In this document: piece after piece, positions 1 to 9,148 of the stretch
Layout: every line of letters begins with the position of its first letter
How positions within the stretch are numbered: position 1 is the stretch's first letter
NCBI GenBank assembly: GCA_021029095.1
Contig: JAJOHG010000592.1
Location: forward strand, 1 to 12,684
DNA: 12,684 nt
Direction: 5' to 3'
Origin: Phellopilus nigrolimitatus
Taxonomy: Eukaryota; Basidiomycota; Agaricomycetes; Hymenochaetales; Hymenochaetaceae
Notes under the pieces: generated by a model
What the model saw: the letters and a program-made list of their open reading frames with translations, nothing else
Databases searched by the model: none
Told to the model about the DNA's origin: nothing
Made by a program: the position numbers and the translations under genes

Positions 1-1045
1 AATCAGCTTCTTGCACAACTTTGCATTCAATGCCGGAACCTTTTTCTTGGCGCTTTATTATCAGGTAATCCCTTCACTCGTTCTATCTCCTCAATACATC
101 AGCTGATAGTATTTTGTAGGCTGTGAACGGATCTAGTGCATTGGAAGCGGGTATGCGCATGCTACCGTACTCCTTAGGCTCGTCTCTAGCATCTATGCCT
201 GCCGCGTGGTTCATTGCGTACCGTCAACGTAAGACGAAAACGACGGTTGGGCAAAAGCTGGTCATAATCCTCGGACTCGCCATTGCAACTCTTGGTTTCG
301 GTGCGTTGTTCTTGTTTATCTGACTGAATTCCGTATTGACCCTCTCATGTGGTTGGTACGATCAGGCCTTATGATCATACTGAGTGATCATACCTCCGTT
401 GCACTGCAAGAGATTGCTCCATTGTTCGCGGGAATCGGTATCGGTATGCTGTTTCATTCGCCGTACCAGGTGCTCACAAAGGCCCTGCCTCCAAATGACA
501 TCGCAAGTGCAACGAGCGCTTTCTTCCTGGTGCGGTTCACGGGTGCGACATGCGGGCTCGTGAGTGAACGCAAAGTGTAATTGTGTCAGACTTTTTCACA
601 AGTCACCTTTTCGTGTTCCAGGCTGTCGCAGGCGCTGTTTCAACGGGCGACTAGCGCGCTCAAGCTATACAGCGTTCATCGGCTCTTCGTCGTCTTCAAT
701 CGACCTTCGAGCTTTGGCGAAACTACAACCGCTTGCACTGAGGCAAGAAGCACTCAAAGCGGTAGCCGCTGCCATACAGGTGAATGGCTTAAAGAGCAAA
801 CACTCAAGCAAATGCTGAATTAAGCTTTACAGACAATTTGGATGGTGTGCGCGCCTTGTTTAGGGCTCGCGTTCCTCGTAAGCAGTCTTACTACATCAAG
901 TCCGATCTTTGCCCTGATCTTCCGTTCTCATTCTCACCAGATCTCGCCATTGATCAGAACAACGTCTACAGAGCTAATAACTCAGAACCAACATAAGGTG
1001 CTGTCGTCGCCACAATTTGCTGATGAAAAGCATCGCGGGCGGTGA
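1..1045 (+). CDS. MFS transporter, DHA2 (14-TM drug/H+ antiporter) type; 5' end missing, probable frameshift
   Basis: This is the C-terminal half of a plasma- or vacuolar-membrane exporter. Exons by eye: <1-64, 120-300, 366-559, 622-779, 833-877, 941-1045. Their introns (GTAATC, GTGCGT, GTGAGT, GTGAAT and GTAAGC donors, all with CAG acceptors) are 53-65 nt long. The DHA2 hallmark reads across intron 1 as NAGTFFLALYYQ/AVNGSSALEAGMRMLP. Hydrophobic helices follow (VIILGLAIATLGFG, IAPLFAGIGIGMLF), then LPPNDIASATSAFFLVRFTG. The family-typical tail FNGRLARS...LRALAKLQPLALRQEAL and IWMVCAPCLGLAFL comes next, with the stop at 1043-1045. The 878-940 intron is 63 nt and open, so it could be missed. 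Exon 4 begins in one frame (AVAGAV) and continues in another (FNGRLARS). Its 158 nt between two phase-0 introns is one base short, and the unshifted frame stops at TAG 652-654. The gene is therefore either a pseudogene or carries a sequence error. The substrate cannot be told from this part. Confidence 0.85.
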
Positions 1046-1689
1046 TCACTGCGAAGACCTTGGATTACACCTACTTCTTGCTCCACCACTACACACGAAG
1101 CCCTACTTCCATTCTTTCTCTGATAAGATTAAAGAATTATAACGATATGAGTTTTTAATTGTGTAGCATTTAAGTAATATTTTACGTTCCTCGTTGTCTT
1201 GTTGTACGACGTGTTTATCTACCTAATAATAACTAGTACATCGAAGTCAAACAATATACTGCGCGTACTATCGAGATCAATGGTCGGCTGGAGTTCTGTT
1301 CGCCGCCATGAACGTTCTTACAAGGTCGGGAAGTAGTTGATCTGCTGACCATAGTTAGCTAGGCCGGTTTGTGGCTGACGCCATGACGGCTTCGTCTCCA
1401 TTACTTTTTATCTAGATCATAAACTTAGAAGACTGTTAATCAGTCTGCCTTATGTACGTTATTTCTTCATTCAAGTTTCGATCCCTCCGGAGTTAGCGCA
1501 CCACTCTTTTCAATGTCTTCCTAATCCAAAAGGAAAAGATCGTAAAGGAGTATGCTTTCGTCCGTATGAAGGACAACACGAAAACGAGATGAAATAGTTA
1601 AATATAGCTATGTGGTACATTATACACAGATCCGTGACGTGTCCCGGTATATGTTCCTCCGCCGCAGACAAACGTTATTGCCGTAAATA
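1046..1689. other. spacer without recognisable gene
   Basis: About 640 bases between the transporter stop and the MITE-like element. The stretch is AT-leaning and has no long open frame, tRNA-like T-arm or obvious tandem repeat on either strand. It must hold the 3' untranslated region and polyadenylation site of the transporter, and it is one flank of the element at 1690-2108. Confidence 0.5.
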
Positions 1690-1786
1690 CAGCGTATCCA
1701 CATAATAATGACAGTCAGCGATTTTTCGTGTTTTTTTCTGCTCGACCATTTTAGGACGGCATCCAAATCGAGTCGATCCCTGATGC
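1690..1786 (+). repeat. left terminal inverted repeat of the MITE
   Basis: This 97-bp arm begins CAGCGTATCC after a TA. It contains a run of seven T and ends in CTGATGC. It pairs with 2010-2108. Confidence 0.85.
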
Positions 1787-2009
1787 ACGGAATTCCCTTA
1801 TGTAGTAAACTCAGCCATGTCTTGTCATCAGTGACAGTGTGACGTACAATTCATGGGGAACCGCAAAATCAGCGAGGACCTCAAGCATAGGGCAAGTTGG
1901 TTCTTGATAATGATTATATCCTCTATGACACCTGCAAGATTTTATAAAGTCCGACGTCGAAATATGAGAGGAAAACGGTGAGGAAAAAATTCGGCAAGGG
2001 AGGACTCAG

Positions 2010-2108
2010 GCATCGGGGACCAGCTCGATTTGGACGCTGTCCTAAAATGGTCGAGCAGAAAAAAAAACACGAAAAATCGCTGACTGTCATTATTATGTGG
2101 ATTCGCTG
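2010..2108 (-). repeat. right terminal inverted repeat of the MITE
   Basis: This 99-bp arm reads, on the minus strand, CAGCGAATCCACATAATA and onward, with nine T in the run, ending in CCGATGC. Apart from one T/A change near the tip and the two-base run difference, every mismatch to the left arm is a transition. Confidence 0.85.
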
Positions 2109-2114
2109 TAATGA

Positions 2115-3825
2115 TCACAACCCAAGCGCTTTTATCTCTCTTCTAAACCCATTCACCCGACATCGCGAGTACCCCAGATAATCAAATTCAGGATCATCGG
2201 GGAGCGCTCCCTTCGCATGTGCCTGCGCGGCGAGCTCTAGGTCTTCATTAGCTTGAACAAGTCCCCACACTGCCCACATTGCATGAGACGCCGGGCTCCA
2301 TGCCCTGACCTGCGCTTCCAATCGCTGAATTTCCGTGTTCAAATCCAGGTCAACGCCGCCATCCGATCCGGGCGCCGAAATCACTGCCTTGCCATCGGCC
2401 GATGAGGATACGGAAGAAGTGAAAGGCGGACATGCGTGAGTAAGATATGATCGGTAGAAGTTATGGCGCTCTTGTTCACTCGGGTAGCGGGCTGGGTTGA
2501 GTATATGTGGAGTAGAACCATGGTAGTCCGCCGTCCACTCGTGAAAGTGATTGGCAATATCGAAGGCAGCCGAATTGGGAGAGGCATATTCGAAATCAAC
2601 GACAATTATCTGGAAATTAAATTCGATAGAAAAGGTTATTTTATTTTCGCAGACTTAACAGAGGCTAATTCGTAGGGTGATCCGACCAGCTTACCTGACG
2701 ATGATCAGGAGCTCCTTCTTTTTTGTGGCCTTTCATCCTAAGAAGGTTGCCGTATTGCGCGTCGTTATGTGCGAAGACGCGTTTGCTCGCTCCATGAGTA
2801 TCCTCCCACCTCTTCAGCCACGACATGTAGTGCCTCCATTCTTCCACGAATCTATCGAAATCGAGCGCAACTTTATATTCCTCGCCAACCGAGGAAAGCT
2901 GCAAGACCTCGCGGGCAGGTCGAACCCAGTTGCGGAAGTTCTTGCGCGCGGCAATTTCCCAGCCCACATCCTCGCCTCGAGTTTCTGGCGTTGTGTCTTC
3001 AATAGCCTCAATATCGACACAGTGCAACTCTGCCATTCGAGCACCAATCCAACTACTGATTGTTGGGTCACGAAGTTGTGCAACGGTGAGCGCAGAAGAG
3101 TCAAAATACTCCTCCACACGCCCGTTCTCGAATGTACCGTACACACGCGGTCCAATGCGATATCTTGATGAAAGGATATGTAGAGTGTGTAATTCTCGCG
3201 GCCGCGAAATGAGTCTTGAAGACGAGGGGCCATAGATACGAAGGAGGAGAGTCTTGACGGACGGCACGCTCGGGTATGAAACGAAGAATACAGCATTTGT
3301 CAAAGAGCCCGAAACTTTGAAGACCTTCAGCTTTTCTGACGACAAAGGTCCTGCAGAAGACCAAGTCGGTACACGCAACGCGAGTAGTAGGTCGAGCAGA
3401 TCGTCGGCAAATTCGCGCGTCTTGTATCGCCTGTGAAGTCCAGTACAAGATGTGAAGTCAGTAAATTTGACATATATTCTCAATTTGTTTCGCAACTGTT
3501 CACGCTCCGTAAGTTGTCGATGGAGGTCGATGCACTCTGAGCGCGTGCAGAAAGAAAATGAGACTCACTTGGCCTGGAGTTTTCTGTCCGTGTGTCTTAT
3601 CCCTTCCTCGGTGACCACATCAACCTCATCGTCTGTGAATGGAATGGATGCCGTCGATGACGTCCTCGAGAGCGTCGATAAAACACTTCTGGCCGAGTCC
3701 ACACTTCTAGCACGCAAAGACGAGGTCGAAGTGCGTTTGATTGATACAGGACTATGACTCGTAGTCGGCGTGACCATCGGAGACGGCGAGGTCGAAAGCT
3801 CAGGTCCAATGGTTGGTGGAGTCAT
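2115..3825 (-). CDS. CKI1: choline/ethanolamine kinase (complete, three exons)
   Basis: The enzyme phosphorylates choline (and often ethanolamine) with ATP, the first step of the CDP-choline (Kennedy) route to phosphatidylcholine; the family is cytosolic. Exons on the minus strand: 3825-3569, 3430-2695, 2609-2115, giving 495 codons plus TGA. The introns are 138 nt (GTGAGT...CACAG) and 85 nt (GTAAGC...CCAG), and phases agree. Residues 1-85 are Ser/Thr/Arg-rich with PKA-like sites (KRTST, RARS). The kinase fold starts at RYKTREFADDLLDLLL. The loop SGSLTNAVFFV is followed by TLLLRIYGP. The Brenner phosphotransfer motif HNDAQYGN is at 307-314 (catalytic Asp309, Asn314). The choline-kinase motif VVDFEYASPNSAAFDIANHF is at 334-353 (Mg-binding Asp336). 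All key residues are intact and the length is normal for fungi. It converges on the transporter gene with the MITE between. Choline versus ethanolamine preference cannot be told, so the symbol is by family only. A small extra exon inside the 138-nt intron is possible. Confidence 0.93.
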
Positions 3826-3836
3826 CGCCGTTGTTG

Positions 3837-3905
3837 CTGTATGTGTGTTAAGATATGCACAAAATCGAGATAAGAGTGCAATTGAGCTTCCCCAAGATTA
3901 CTTAC
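3837..3905 (-). promoter_or_regulatory. probable 5'-UTR intron of the choline kinase gene
   Basis: On the minus strand a strong donor (TTTC/GTAAGT) is followed 69 nt later by ATACAG, 11 nt upstream of the chosen ATG (3825). Length and signals match the coding introns of this window. The transcript leader would thus begin upstream of 3905. This is inferred from splice signals only. Confidence 0.5.
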
Positions 3906-4263
3906 GAAAATAGGCGCGGAACTCGGCAGATAAAACCGAATGTATAGACGGCACGCGACGCAGAATTGATAAACAGCCAGCACAAATGTTGGCTTTGAGC
4001 ATATAAAGAACAGTACAAAAATACGTCGCCAAAATTTTCCAATCGGTTATTTATCGTAGAGACGATTGCAATACAATGTAAGGGCAGAGTCAAGATGTGT
4101 AGAGTTGACCTCAATCAAAAAATATTATGACACATTTTATATTCCTTATTCGGATGCGTGAAATTTTCTATTTTACGCATCTGAGGTACAGTATCCCCGT
4201 CTAGCTCTTCGAAGAAATTGACGCGGCGTAGAATATGTCAGAACGAATAGTGAAATTACTTGA
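3906..4263. other. presumed promoter region of the choline kinase gene
   Basis: An AT-rich stretch with no supportable gene. It lies directly upstream of the kinase leader and so should hold its promoter. I see no clear TATA element or repeat. Confidence 0.35.
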
Positions 4264-5208
4264 TTACACTTCAGAAAGACTTTTTGGATGTGACTCGGTC
4301 TGAGACGGTGTCTTAAGGAAGGATGTCGCTATTGCCGAAACCATTTCTGTTCTGTTCTGGTACTTTACCTCTCTTGACGAAAAGTCTGTGCTTCTTCTCT
4401 GCGAAGTGTCTTCAGAACGCATAAGCATACCGAAAAACCCCGATCCAAGGGAACTTGAAACTTCTTTCGCATTCAGTTCGCCGAAGTGCAGGTTCTCAGA
4501 TCTCGGTGTACGTACGTTACGCTCGTTTACGCAGCAACAAACTGACACATGCGCAATTCTTTCGCCGCTCGCACGTAAAATTCGATACAACTAAGACAAT
4601 TTCGAAGACGGTAAATGAAGCCATACGGGAACCCGCTTGCGCCGCCGTCGCTCCATGGCAGCCAGAGGTTCAGGCCTCCGGCGTCAGCTAGTTTCAAATC
4701 GTGCATGCACCTGAAGCAAGGCACCTAGCGCACATCGGCTCTTCCGGAAGGGCCGAATCCGAGATTTGGCCACTCCGCCCACTTCTGAATTTCAGGTAGA
4801 CTTCTCTCAAATAAATGTTCAGATCGGTACGACTCAGAAATCCCCGAAGACAGATTCTTAGAATTTGGACTTTCTCGTGCAACTCTTGCCGTATCGGGTC
4901 GAACGGAGTGGCTCATCCCAATATCCGTTTCTCTCATTTCCTTTAGGACTTTACCAGAAGGCGTGCTCAGGCGGTGTATCGTGCTGCGTTGCAAGATTCT
5001 TGTGGCCGCCCAAAAAGATCTAACATCGGGAACGCAGCGCGTGATGCAAGCCGACACCCTGTTCTTCTGTCTCCGTGTATAATGCTCGCCACCGCCTAAG
5101 GTTTTGTTCAGTGCTAGTCAGAAACCCCGTACTCGACGGGGGGCCGGAATAAGGATCAACGAAATTGAAATCAACGGAAAGTAACACGAAGGAGTTTCGT
5201 ATACACAA
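4264..5208 (-). CDS. possible hypothetical or degenerate gene, exon structure unresolved
   Basis: Several minus-strand open segments read like protein but do not join cleanly. One, within 5160-5020, contains VDPYSGPPSSTGFLTSTEQN and then LRRWRALYTETEEQ. A second, about 5057-4725 in another frame, contains SFWAATRILQRSTIHRL, GISESYRSEHLFERSLPEIQ and then KWAEWPNLGFGPSGR. A third, 4590-4264, is Ser-rich (LNAKEVSSSLGSGFFG) and ends in a stop at 4264-4266. No normal intron bridges the first two; they overlap with a one-base frame offset, as after a frameshift. I recognise no family or catalytic motif. It could be a decayed gene, a lineage-specific gene with introns I cannot place, or chance open frames. 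The coordinates only bracket the signal. Confidence 0.22.
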
Positions 5209-5346
5209 TACCCAGCCTCCAGGCGAACGCTGTTAGGCACTGCATGAATTTTGAATGTGTGTTCGTGATAGGTCTGGGTCTTGGGATTGGGCGATCATGC
5301 TGAAGTCGCAAATGGGCGCTGTGCTTTTCGGAGTCAATGCGTGCTA

Positions 5347-5379
5347 TAGGAGCGTGTTGTAGGAGCGTGTTGTAGGAGC
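5347..5379 (+). repeat. 13-bp tandem repeat, 2.5 copies
   Basis: The unit TAGGAGCGTGTTG occurs twice back to back (5347-5359, 5360-5372), followed by a seven-base partial copy (TAGGAGC). Confidence 0.9.
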
Positions 5380-5385
5380 TACGGC

Positions 5386-5403
5386 ATCATTATCATTATC
5401 ATT
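5386..5403 (+). repeat. hexanucleotide microsatellite ATCATT x3
   Basis: Three perfect copies of ATCATT lie a few bases after the 13-bp repeat. They are in non-coding DNA. Confidence 0.9.
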
Positions 5404-5604
5404 GTTGCACGTATACAACTACGAGAGCTTCCCGTCGTAAATGCCATCGTCACTCGCTCATCTCTAGCCATTCGTATGAGAGCGGAGCAGCGGTTGATTG
5501 ATATGCTCGTTCTGAGGCACAGAAGTCTCTGAAAAGCTTACTTTTATGGTTTGAACGGCGCTCCGTGTATGTATATACACGAGATACGTTCAGTTTAAAA
5601 CACT

Positions 5605-6021
5605 ATGGCCGAGACGGTCAACACAAAGGGTAGAAAGAGGTTAGAAAACAAAACAGATTTTCAGAGTTACTTTAAACACATAAAAGACGATGGACTGATT
5701 GACTACGATAAACTGTTGCAATGCGGGATTCGAGAATTGTTTAAAAAGCTGTGCGAAGAAAGGAAAACCATCCAGGGAACAAACTATCGAAGGAATAAGT
5801 CAGGAGTGGTGGGCATGAAGACAGAAGAGATTCGAGACCGCTCCTTGAGGATGAAAAAGCGCCAGCGAATTCGGAAACAAGGAAGGGGTTGTGGGGACGG
5901 TGAGAGGAAGAAAAGGGAAGTAGAAAGAAAAGATAAAAGTAGAAATCAAGAAAAGGCATCGGTTGATATCAGTGTCCGTTATGATTCGTTTCGATCGTCG
6001 GCGGCCGACAACCTCTTATAG
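5605..6021 (+). CDS. hypothetical Lys/Arg-rich protein, 138 aa
   Basis: A single open frame from ATG 5605 (context CACTATGGCC, with a good purine at -3 absent but G at +4) to TAG. The first 60 residues look globular, with charged helices (DFQSYFKHIKDDGLIDYDKL, IRELFKKLCEERKT). Residues about 80-120 are a basic low-complexity stretch (MKKRQRIRKQGRG, ERKKREVERKDKSR) encoded by purine-rich DNA, which could act as a nuclear or RNA-binding tail. I recognise no family. It lies alone between the unresolved region to its left and the 3' end of the CCCH gene, which it meets tail to tail with 61 nt between the stops. It may be a lineage-specific gene, the remnant of a larger one, or chance. Confidence 0.35.
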   Translation: MAETVNTKGRKRLENKTDFQSYFKHIKDDGLIDYDKLLQCGIRELFKKLCEERKTIQGTNYRRNKSGVVGMKTEEIRDRSLRMKKRQRIRKQGRGCGDGERKKREVERKDKSRNQEKASVDISVRYDSFRSSAADNLL

Positions 6022-6082
6022 GTGTACCGCACACGCGTAAGTCATCTTAAGAATAAGCATTATACTATCCCTCGTTCACTTC

Positions 6083-9000
6083 TTAGGACCACGTCCTGTC
6101 GTTGTGTCTCGTATTCGCATTATACTCCGTTGCACCCCATGGGGATGCCGCCGCCGCTGCGGCGTTAGCGGAGGCCATCTCATTCCCGGGAGAGGGCGTG
6201 TGTGCATACGGACCAGAGCCCGCGCCGAGGTGGCTCTTCTGCGAAAAGCTTCCCCAATTGTTCGAGCTGCCCGAGCGCGAATGGCCATGGCCATGCCCGC
6301 TCGGCGTGTTCGTTGAGCTTTCCGTCTGCCCAGACAAAATACCAAACGGCGAGGAACCACCCGAAGAATTGCGGGGTTGCTGAGCGTAGTTGATGCTTGC
6401 TTCCGAGCTCGTATACGAGTGGCGGGGATTCGCGCTGGCGGTGCCGCTGCCCATTCTCTGAGACGGAATAAATATAATAAATGTGTGCAATAACGGAGTG
6501 AACGCACCTGGTTCATGTCAACCACGTTGGCGTTGTTCGCAGCCATGTGTCTCCCAAACTCAGGACCTGCAGTGACAGGACCCGGGGAAAGGGCCTGGAT
6601 GGAGGTGTTCGCGAACGTCGGGTATGCCGACTTGTTTTGCTTCGTCGCAACAGGGGCTTCAACATTCGTGTCAACACGTAGCGCGCCACTCGGCGGCTTG
6701 TGCCCACTGAACTGGTGATAGCCGCCACTCGCACCGCTCTCCATTACCGACGCAGCGGTGGGTGTCGTCGCACTGGATGTACCTTCCTCGTGCTTGCGTT
6801 TTGCAGTAATACGCGCGAGCAGCGACGTCTGTGCGTCGTTCGGGTCACTGTTCGTGCTCAGCGAGCGAGCGCGCCCATCTGCCACCGGCGGGGGAACATT
6901 GGTACCCTCCGCGTTCGCTCCAGGCGCCCCCGGAGGAGTCCCAGACGCCGGCAACTCTGTGTGGATGAAGCAGCAACGTTTTCCGTACGGGCAGGACCCA
7001 GATACCCAGAACGTCTAGACAACGATAGTCATCAGATCAGTATATATATGAAAACGAGGCAAAACCATTTTGCAACTCACCCTACATATCTCCGTCTTGT
7101 ACTTTAAACAAGGAAATGAAAGAATGGTGTTAGAACGCAGCGCATACGAAAAAAAAAAAAAACATCGCTACAAATCGCTCCTCACCTTCGGATGCCTGGC
7201 GACCTTTCGAATCTCCTCTTCACCGTGCGCGAATTGACACTTAGGACCATACCTGCAGGTGCCTTTCTCCTCCCAGCTCCTGCACAGCTCGGTTTTGTAT
7301 AACCCGAGCTTCCTATTGTTTGCGCTCGGGCCGGTCGAGCTTGGCGGGCTCGGCGATCCCGCGAAGGTCGTTTGCGACGATTGTGGGGTCGTCGGCATGC
7401 CATTCGAGGCACCATACTGTGGCACCGTCCGCTGAAGCGCACCCATCATCTCCTGGCCGTATTGAGGCTGCGGACCCGCACCAGGAAAATACTGGTTTGG
7501 ATAACCAGGAGGCGTCATTGCCATCGGGGGGTACATACCAGGTGTCGGAGGAAACTGCATGCCCTGCATGTTGTGCATACCCGCACCGAGTAGCAGAGCA
7601 GCCGCGTCGCGCAGGCTTGCTGGATCGGATGCAGAGTGCTGATGACCAGCGCGAAATGTCTGCTGCGTACGGCCGATGGCAGGATCCAGCGGGACCATCA
7701 TGTCGTACATTTGTTGCGAGTTACCCAGCGAAAGTGCATTGTGGTGCCCATGGGCATTTGGCATGCCCGGATACCCGAAGTTCGTTGGGCTGGGGAGGAG
7801 CGTCGGCGGTGCTTGCGAGGACATCTGCATCGCCGGCTGGAACATGTTCACACCGCGCATCTGCTGGCGGTACGCATCTGGTTGAACGTGGCGCATCGGT
7901 CCGTTTGTGGGGACTTGAGCAAACGGTGCTCCAAGGCCTTGGCCACCGTTGACGAATTGACGAGGCTGAATCGTAGGATCGACTTGTAGCTCATCATGAC
8001 GCGCTGCGGGACCTTGATGAGCGAAGCCCTGCGCAGGTAAACCAACAAACTACGGGAAAAAGAGAAGACGGTCAGCATCATAGCGCACGTGAATGTGAAT
8101 AGAAGAACGAACAGCAGGCTGCTGGACATTAGGATATGCGGCTAGAGAGGGGAACATGGGCTGTGCCGAACCGCTAATGTTCTCCCCACTTGGCGTCGAA
8201 GACGGCGGCATGCTATCTCCGCCGCCGTTGACATCCCTAGTCAGGGGTGAACCTCTATCCTGGAGAGATTCAGGAAGCTGAGAAGGGGTATGGATGTTTT
8301 GGAGGCGGCGCAGCTCCACGTCTGAGATTGCGCCGCTAAACGACCGTGGCCTATCCTTCGTAAGATCTGTCGAGAAAGGAGACGCTTTCAAGGAGTTCAG
8401 GTGGGCGTTGCTTCGCGCAGAGCTCTCCGAGCTCAGCGTGTCAGTTGAAGAACCCCGTGAGTGCGACGACAAGTTCAAGCCATCAACGTTTTGAGGCGAA
8501 GCAGAGTCCAGAGAGGTGTCCGACGATGACGTATCAAGCGGGCTCGTCTCGTGAATTTGGAGTACATCCCGTACGTTTTTGGAAGGCGTCGTCGAACCGT
8601 CCGTGCCATCGCTCGCGCCGTTAGAGATACTGAGTTTGCCGATCTCATCAGCGAGGTCCCAATTCGCGATTTTGGGCTCCGAGCCGTTAAAGCTCCATCG
8701 GTTGCCAGCGCGGCGAAGCCCGTTCGCGATTGCCTCATCCGACGCGCCGTCGCGCACATACGGCTCGAGCGGCGCAGCCGACTTCGGGTTCGTCTTCATG
8801 TAATCTGCATTCGGCTGATTGGACATGACGAGCGGCGACGGTGAATAAGCGAGCTTCTGCATGACCGTGCCCGATCGACGACTGGATTGGGAAGGCGCAG
8901 CGTCCTTTGGGGATGGGCGTTCCTGCGAATGAGGGCGCTGACAAATTGACGAAGACGCATCAACAGAGGGCACTAGAAGACAGGGCTAATACATACCTCG

Positions 9001-9134
9001 AGTCCCTCGGAGCCTTCTAACAGTTCATGGGACTGGGCCCAGTCATATGATTTTGATTGGTGGGCGAGGGAAACCGACGAGCGATGATCTGAGGCAGGGG
9101 GGAAGAAGCTCGTGACGGCTGGGGAGGAGGACAT
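6083..9134 (-). CDS. tandem CCCH zinc-finger mRNA-decay protein (TTP/Zfs1/Cth family)
   Basis: Family members bind AU-rich elements in mRNA 3'UTRs and recruit deadenylation. Minus-strand exons: 9134-8997, 8937-8113, 8049-7186, 7101-7081, 7014-6508, 6457-6083; introns 59, 63, 84, 66 and 50 nt; all junctions phase 0; 909 codons plus TAA. Finger 1 is C577-x8-C586-x5-C592-x3-H596 with lead-in LYKTELC. Finger 2 is C615-x8-C624-x5-C630-x3-H634 with lead-in KYKTEIC. The linker between fingers is exactly 18 residues, the TTP spacing. The microexon 7101-7081 encodes only YKTEICR. The long flanks are low complexity: N-terminal Ser/Thr-rich, then Met/Pro/Gln-rich (residues about 370-560), and a C-terminus rich in Ser/Gly/Asn/Ala. 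The 84-nt intron carries an A14 tract (7149-7162, T-run on the gene strand). An upstream in-frame ATG at 9185 would give 926 aa, but the segment between looks like intron. No recognisable CNOT1-binding tail is seen. Confidence 0.9.
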
Positions 9135-9148
9135 GAGGAAGTCGTGTA

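Larger units (their letters stand above)
1690..2108. mobile_element. MITE-like non-autonomous DNA transposon (419 bp)
   Basis: The two ends are long inverted repeats. Left arm 1690-1786 matches the reverse complement of right arm 2010-2108 with about seven substitutions and a T7/T9 length difference. Both arms start CAGCG(T/A)ATCCACATAATA and run through GACAGTCAGCGATTTTTCGTG, a T-run and CTGCTCGACCATTTTAGGAC. The dinucleotide TA lies immediately outside each end (1688-1689 and 2109-2110), as expected for a target-site duplication. The interior of about 220 bp has no transposase-like reading frame, so the copy must depend on an enzyme encoded elsewhere. TA duplication and a CAG-type terminus fit the Tc1/mariner-pogo superfamily, but that assignment is an inference. 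The right end lies 6 bp from the stop codon of the choline kinase gene. Confidence 0.85.
5209..5604. other. spacer with short tandem repeats
   Basis: No gene is supportable here. It contains the two small direct repeats listed separately and a TA-rich GTGTATGTATATACAC stretch about 40 nt before the ATG at 5605, which could be a TATA-type promoter element for that ORF. Confidence 0.35.

Noticed and set aside
1470..1510. TTTCGATCCC string resembling a tRNA T-arm
   Set aside because: The flanking bases do not form the T-stem, and no acceptor or anticodon arm is found at the right distance.
1978..2181. 67-codon plus-strand frame across the right end of the MITE
   Set aside because: It runs through the inverted repeat and antisense into the kinase 3' end. 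It starts at GTG and has no transposase features.
2677..3168. 163-codon plus-strand open frame
   Set aside because: It is antisense to the large exon of the choline kinase gene, which has intact catalytic motifs. It lacks its own family features.
2665..3495. Reading the kinase frame upstream through 3431-3495 as an N-terminal exon
   Set aside because: The segment FTSCTGLHR has no ATG and no family likeness. Splicing 3568 to 3431 gives correct phase and the expected N-terminal boundary.
6700..7107. Arg-rich plus-strand frame, and other plus-strand frames at 6102-6383 and 7320-7952
   Set aside because: These are antisense shadows of the CCCH gene. They arise from its GC-rich codons.
8050..8088. 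A 39-nt intron (GTGCGC donor) in the CCCH gene
   Set aside because: It is shorter than the other introns. The donor GTTCGT 24 nt upstream keeps the same frame and gives a typical 63-nt intron. The choice changes only eight residues (VRSSIHIH).
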